This document shows positions 5,241 through 8,165 of a DNA stretch of 8,165 nucleotides, piece by piece. The number at the start of each line of letters is the position of its first letter. Within the stretch, counting starts at the first letter, position 1. A model generated the notes under the pieces. That model did not search any database and was not told the DNA's origin. It saw nothing but the letters and a program-made list of their open reading frames with translations. The position numbers and the translations under genes were made by a program. The DNA is from JBFKOL01 sp041628815 (GTDB lineage: Bacteria; Bacteroidota; Bacteroidia; Chitinophagales; Saprospiraceae). Where the stretch lies: assembly GCA_041628815.1 (NCBI GenBank), contig JBFKOL010000185.1:1-8165 (forward strand), read 5' to 3'.

Positions 5241-8165
5241 TTATCCAGCCTCCCTTTTCACTCTCAATATGCCATTCATCGTCTGCCAATGACCCGGAAA
5301 TGTGCATACGAAAGGATAGTCACCGGCTTCATCGGGTACCTGGAATTTCAACCGGAATTCTTCTCCAGGATCCAGAAGCGGGGTGAAATACATAATTTCG
5401 GGGAGGTCAGGCACGTATCCATTTTCCATGGCATCTGCTTCTTTCGCCATAGCTTCAGCAGCCATTCCGACTTTCCGCAAAGCATTCCGTGCAACGACCA
5501 GCAAATTATGTTGCATGCCATCATTGTTTTGAAAAACGATTTCTACCATATCGCCAGCATCGGCCTCAAGTAAAGTGACATCATATTTCATCTGATCTTT
5601 GATGGTTCTTACAAGAAATATTTTATCGACAATGGCAGCAGTCTTTTGAATTTCTTCCGAAATTTTTTTGGCATCAGGACCGTAGTGTTTCAAAAAATTG
5701 GAAAAGATATCTTCACCATCCGCATATTCAGATTTTTGCGAGGTAATCAGTTGTTCAATTTTGTATTTCCAGGTTCCGGCCAAAGGAACTTTAGTAGTCC
5801 CAGCCATGATGTATAGGTCATCGGGATCGCCATATCCTATCCCGCCGCCTGCCTGGAGCCGTATCGCAATATGGTTAATCCCGGCCTTGAGGACTCCTCT
5901 CTGGACACCGTAATTGCGCTCGCGGTCCCACCCGCTTCCTTCGCCAATCTTGTTGCCATTGATATAAGTAATGTCTCTGTTCGCCGCACCGGCCATATGA
6001 AATCGACCTGACGCACCGTCCAGGTTGCCAGGCAGCTCAAAGTTGGTGCGGTACCACAAGACACCCGAGAAACCGGTAAGTTCCTCGATATTGGTATGGT
6101 TCAACCATCGGGGAACAGGAATATCATTCCAGGATGAAAGATCGAGATTGGGATCCTTGTAGTCTACCTCCTGGCTGGAGATTACCCGGCTTGCTTTTTC
6201 AAGGACATCCGGATCTTGGGCCAGTAATGTCTTTATAAATTCCTCCTTATGGCGTACACAGACCAGGTACACCGCTCTTTTCAACCATAAGTCGCCCACA
6301 ATGGATTCGTCTTTAGCCAACTCAATAAGGATTTCGGCCATTTCACCGGTGGAAGGTAAAGACCATAATTCATGGATGGCCGCCAGTCGCGTATGAGCGT
6401 CGGAGTCGTACAGTATTCGTGATTCAAGGATATGCGCCAAGGTTTGATCATCTTTCGGCAGAACCTGCACCGCTGCCTTTCTGACACCTGCGGCCGGATG
6501 CTTCAGAGCCCGGAGAATTGCAGGGTAGACCTTTTCATTGGACTTTTTTACCATATCGAGACCATCAAGGGTCCATATGGCGTGTAAGGCAGCATTATTA
6601 AGACCTAAGGCATCGGTATTCTCATTCTTGATCAGATCCAACAACTCAGGCACCGCAGATGTATGTCGCTTTTCGACCAAAAGTCTTTGAGCGTGCATTC
6701 TCCATAACAAGTTTTCGTTGGAAAGATTTGCTACCAAAGTCTCCGCATCGTCAGGAGCCAACTCCATAGGCCGATAGGCGGGGGCTTCCCGATAAGACAA
6801 CCTGTAAATGCGTCCACGTTGTCTGTCGCGTAGAGGATTAATGTGGGCATTTCCAAGACCGTTTTCAAAACCGGGTGGTGTAGGATTGTGCTGAATAATA
6901 AAATTGTACCAGTCCAATATCCAGACCGCCCCATCAGGTCCCACCTCGGCAGCCACCGGTGAAAACCATTCGTCAGATCCAGCCATCAGATTCCACCCAT
7001 CTTTTTCTTGAAAACCAGCACCATCTGCTTGCAGGATTGCCCGATGGAGCAGGTGCCCCGTCGGTTCTGACACAAAGGCCATGCGATTCCAATATTCACT
7101 TGGATAGGATCTGGCAGTATAAATAGCGTGACCAGCTGCAGAGGTAAATCCACCGAAAACATCGACCTGCCGGAAATTTCTCGTTATAGGGTGAAAGGCA
7201 TAGTGCCCGTCTATCTTTTGCACACCCCTTAGGTTGATACCTTTTACCCCGCGAATGTGTGCATCTGGAATTCCATAGTAGCCGCTGTGGGTATTGTTTG
7301 CCGTACTGACAAATACATTGTTCTCTTCACTGAATCCCAAACCCCAGGTATTGTTCGAAGTACGACTCATCAATTCAAGTTTCGAACCATCAGGCTCAAA
7401 CCGAAAAATCGCCTGGCCAAAATCGTGGTCCTCACCTCCGATCGTTGCCTCAAACCCTGAATACCCAACGGTTCCCCATATCTGGTTGTCAAAACCATAT
7501 CGGAGATTGGAAGGACCTGCATGTGTGTCGAAAGTTCCCCATCCTTCCATGATGACTTCGCGTACATCAGCCTTGTCATCGCCATTCGTATCTTGCAAGA
7601 AAAGGAAATAGGGTGCTTGCGAGACGATTAGTCCTCCGTTGCTGACCACCATACTGGTTGGTACGCTGAGCCTGTCGGCAAAAACGGTAATGCGATCGGC
7701 CCTCCCGTCGCCATCAGTGTCTTCGAGGATTTTTATCCGGTCGTTGCCGACACCATCTTCAACATTGATTTCATTCGGATAGTCCACAGTCTCTGCTACA
7801 AAGAGCCTTCCCTTCTCGTCCCAAACCATTGCTATGGGATTGACGATATCGGGCTCTGAAGCGAAGAGTTGTAGTTCGAAATCTACGGGTACCTGTATCA
7901 GTTGCATGGATTCCTCCGGGGATAGAGGAGCCTGCAGCTGAGGTGGAGGATCCCGTTTTTCATAATTGGCAATTTTAGCAGGTGAATAACTCAATTTTGG
8001 GAAGTGAAGGCTGTCAAGGGCGCCAGCTTTCTGCGGACCACAGGCCCATAATATCCCACGGTACAACATTTCATGAAAGCCCGGGTGAGACCAGGTCCGC
8101 AGATCGTGCCCCAGGGCGGTATAGTACATTCTACCTTTACCATATTCTTTGACCCAAGTATAGGG
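5241..8165 (-). CDS. ThuA-PVC-type dehydrogenase-HEAT-jelly roll-cupredoxin fusion protein (5' end beyond the window)
   Basis: The frame is open to the right edge, so the start lies outside; 974 codons are visible, ending with TAA at 5243-5241. An internal Met at 8129 is not the start, because the preceding 12 codons continue the ThuA fold. Numbering from the first visible codon: 1-43, end of a ThuA-like domain (GRMYYTALGHD, then FHEMLYRGILWACG); about 97-460, beta-propeller of the PVC-type membrane-bound/soluble glucose dehydrogenase family (GRLFVAETVDYP, HAGPSNLRYGF), with calcium-loop-like DTDGDGRAD (149-157) and DTNGDDKAD (192-200); about 470-650, HEAT-like helical repeats; about 675-807, a jelly-roll domain like that in sialate O-acetylesterases (VLWYRTNFELP, ITYINGNKIG, GTWKYKI); about 860-974, a plastocyanin/azurin domain with copper ligands His886, Cys954, His959 and Met963 (C-TFPG-H-WQT-M). 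No CXXCH haem site is visible. It is probably an exported sugar oxidoreductase passing electrons to copper; substrate and secretion signal are not visible. Confidence 0.9.
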   Translation of the reverse strand, partial: PYTWVKEYGKGRMYYTALGHDLRTWSHPGFHEMLYRGILWACGPQKAGALDSLHFPKLSYSPAKIANYEKRDPPPQLQAPLSPEESMQLIQVPVDFELQLFASEPDIVNPIAMVWDEKGRLFVAETVDYPNEINVEDGVGNDRIKILEDTDGDGRADRITVFADRLSVPTSMVVSNGGLIVSQAPYFLFLQDTNGDDKADVREVIMEGWGTFDTHAGPSNLRYGFDNQIWGTVGYSGFEATIGGEDHDFGQAIFRFEPDGSKLELMSRTSNNTWGLGFSEENNVFVSTANNTHSGYYGIPDAHIRGVKGINLRGVQKIDGHYAFHPITRNFRQVDVFGGFTSAAGHAIYTARSYPSEYWNRMAFVSEPTGHLLHRAILQADGAGFQEKDGWNLMAGSDEWFSPVAAEVGPDGAVWILDWYNFIIQHNPTPPGFENGLGNAHINPLRDRQRGRIYRLSYREAPAYRPMELAPDDAETLVANLSNENLLWRMHAQRLLVEKRHTSAVPELLDLIKNENTDALGLNNAALHAIWTLDGLDMVKKSNEKVYPAILRALKHPAAGVRKAAVQVLPKDDQTLAHILESRILYDSDAHTRLAAIHELWSLPSTGEMAEILIELAKDESIVGDLWLKRAVYLVCVRHKEEFIKTLLAQDPDVLEKASRVISSQEVDYKDPNLDLSSWNDIPVPRWLNHTNIEELTGFSGVLWYRTNFELPGNLDGASGRFHMAGAANRDITYINGNKIGEGSGWDRERNYGVQRGVLKAGINHIAIRLQAGGGIGYGDPDDLYIMAGTTKVPLAGTWKYKIEQLITSQKSEYADGEDIFSNFLKHYGPDAKKISEEIQKTAAIVDKIFLVRTIKDQMKYDVTLLEADAGDMVEIVFQNNDGMQHNLLVVARNALRKVGMAAEAMAKEADAMENGYVPDLPEIMYFTPLLDPGEEFRLKFQVPDEAGDYPFVCTFPGHWQTMNGILRVKREAG

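Overview
The window looks like a chromosomal segment from a member of the Bacteroidota, probably a free-living polysaccharide degrader. The evidence is protein content (a DUF1080 lipoprotein, a ThuA/PVC-type dehydrogenase fusion, Fas1 lipoprotein remnants, DUF4956), AT-rich leaders without clear Shine-Dalgarno sequences, and moderate GC. No phage, transposase, CRISPR, tRNA or rRNA was seen. The genus cannot be named from the sequence alone.

Layout, left to right. 1-569 (minus): 5' part of a secreted lipoprotein of the DUF1080 / 3-keto-disaccharide hydrolase family, running off the left edge. 570-777: divergent intergenic region with a striking 77-nt nested inverted repeat. 778-1452 (plus): DUF4956 membrane protein, the only plus-strand gene. 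1568-1600: minus-strand terminator. 1624-2542 (minus): decayed two-domain fasciclin (Fas1) lipoprotein, a pseudogene with several lesions. 2613-3455 (minus): patatin-like phospholipase A. 3630-3657: strong minus-strand terminator. 3667-4110 (minus): Hsp20 small heat shock protein. 4323-5087 (minus): patatin-like phospholipase B, a close paralogue of A. 5241-8165 (minus): 3' part of a very large multidomain protein (end of a ThuA domain, PVC-type dehydrogenase beta-propeller, HEAT-like repeats, carbohydrate-binding-like jelly roll, C-terminal blue-copper domain), running off the right edge.

How the genes may work together. The two edge genes belong to families often found together in sugar oxidation and 3-keto-glycoside turnover outside the cytoplasm. 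The large protein carries its own copper electron-carrier domain, and no CXXCH haem motif is visible in it. The middle block is a duplicated patatin pair split by an Hsp20 gene that has its own terminator, which suggests a lipid/membrane or protein stress theme; this is inference. No complete defence island or other clearly new multi-gene system is evident. The most unusual items are the nested palindrome at 629-705, the dehydrogenase-cupredoxin fusion, the decaying Fas1 gene, and the paralogous patatins with a shared upstream motif.
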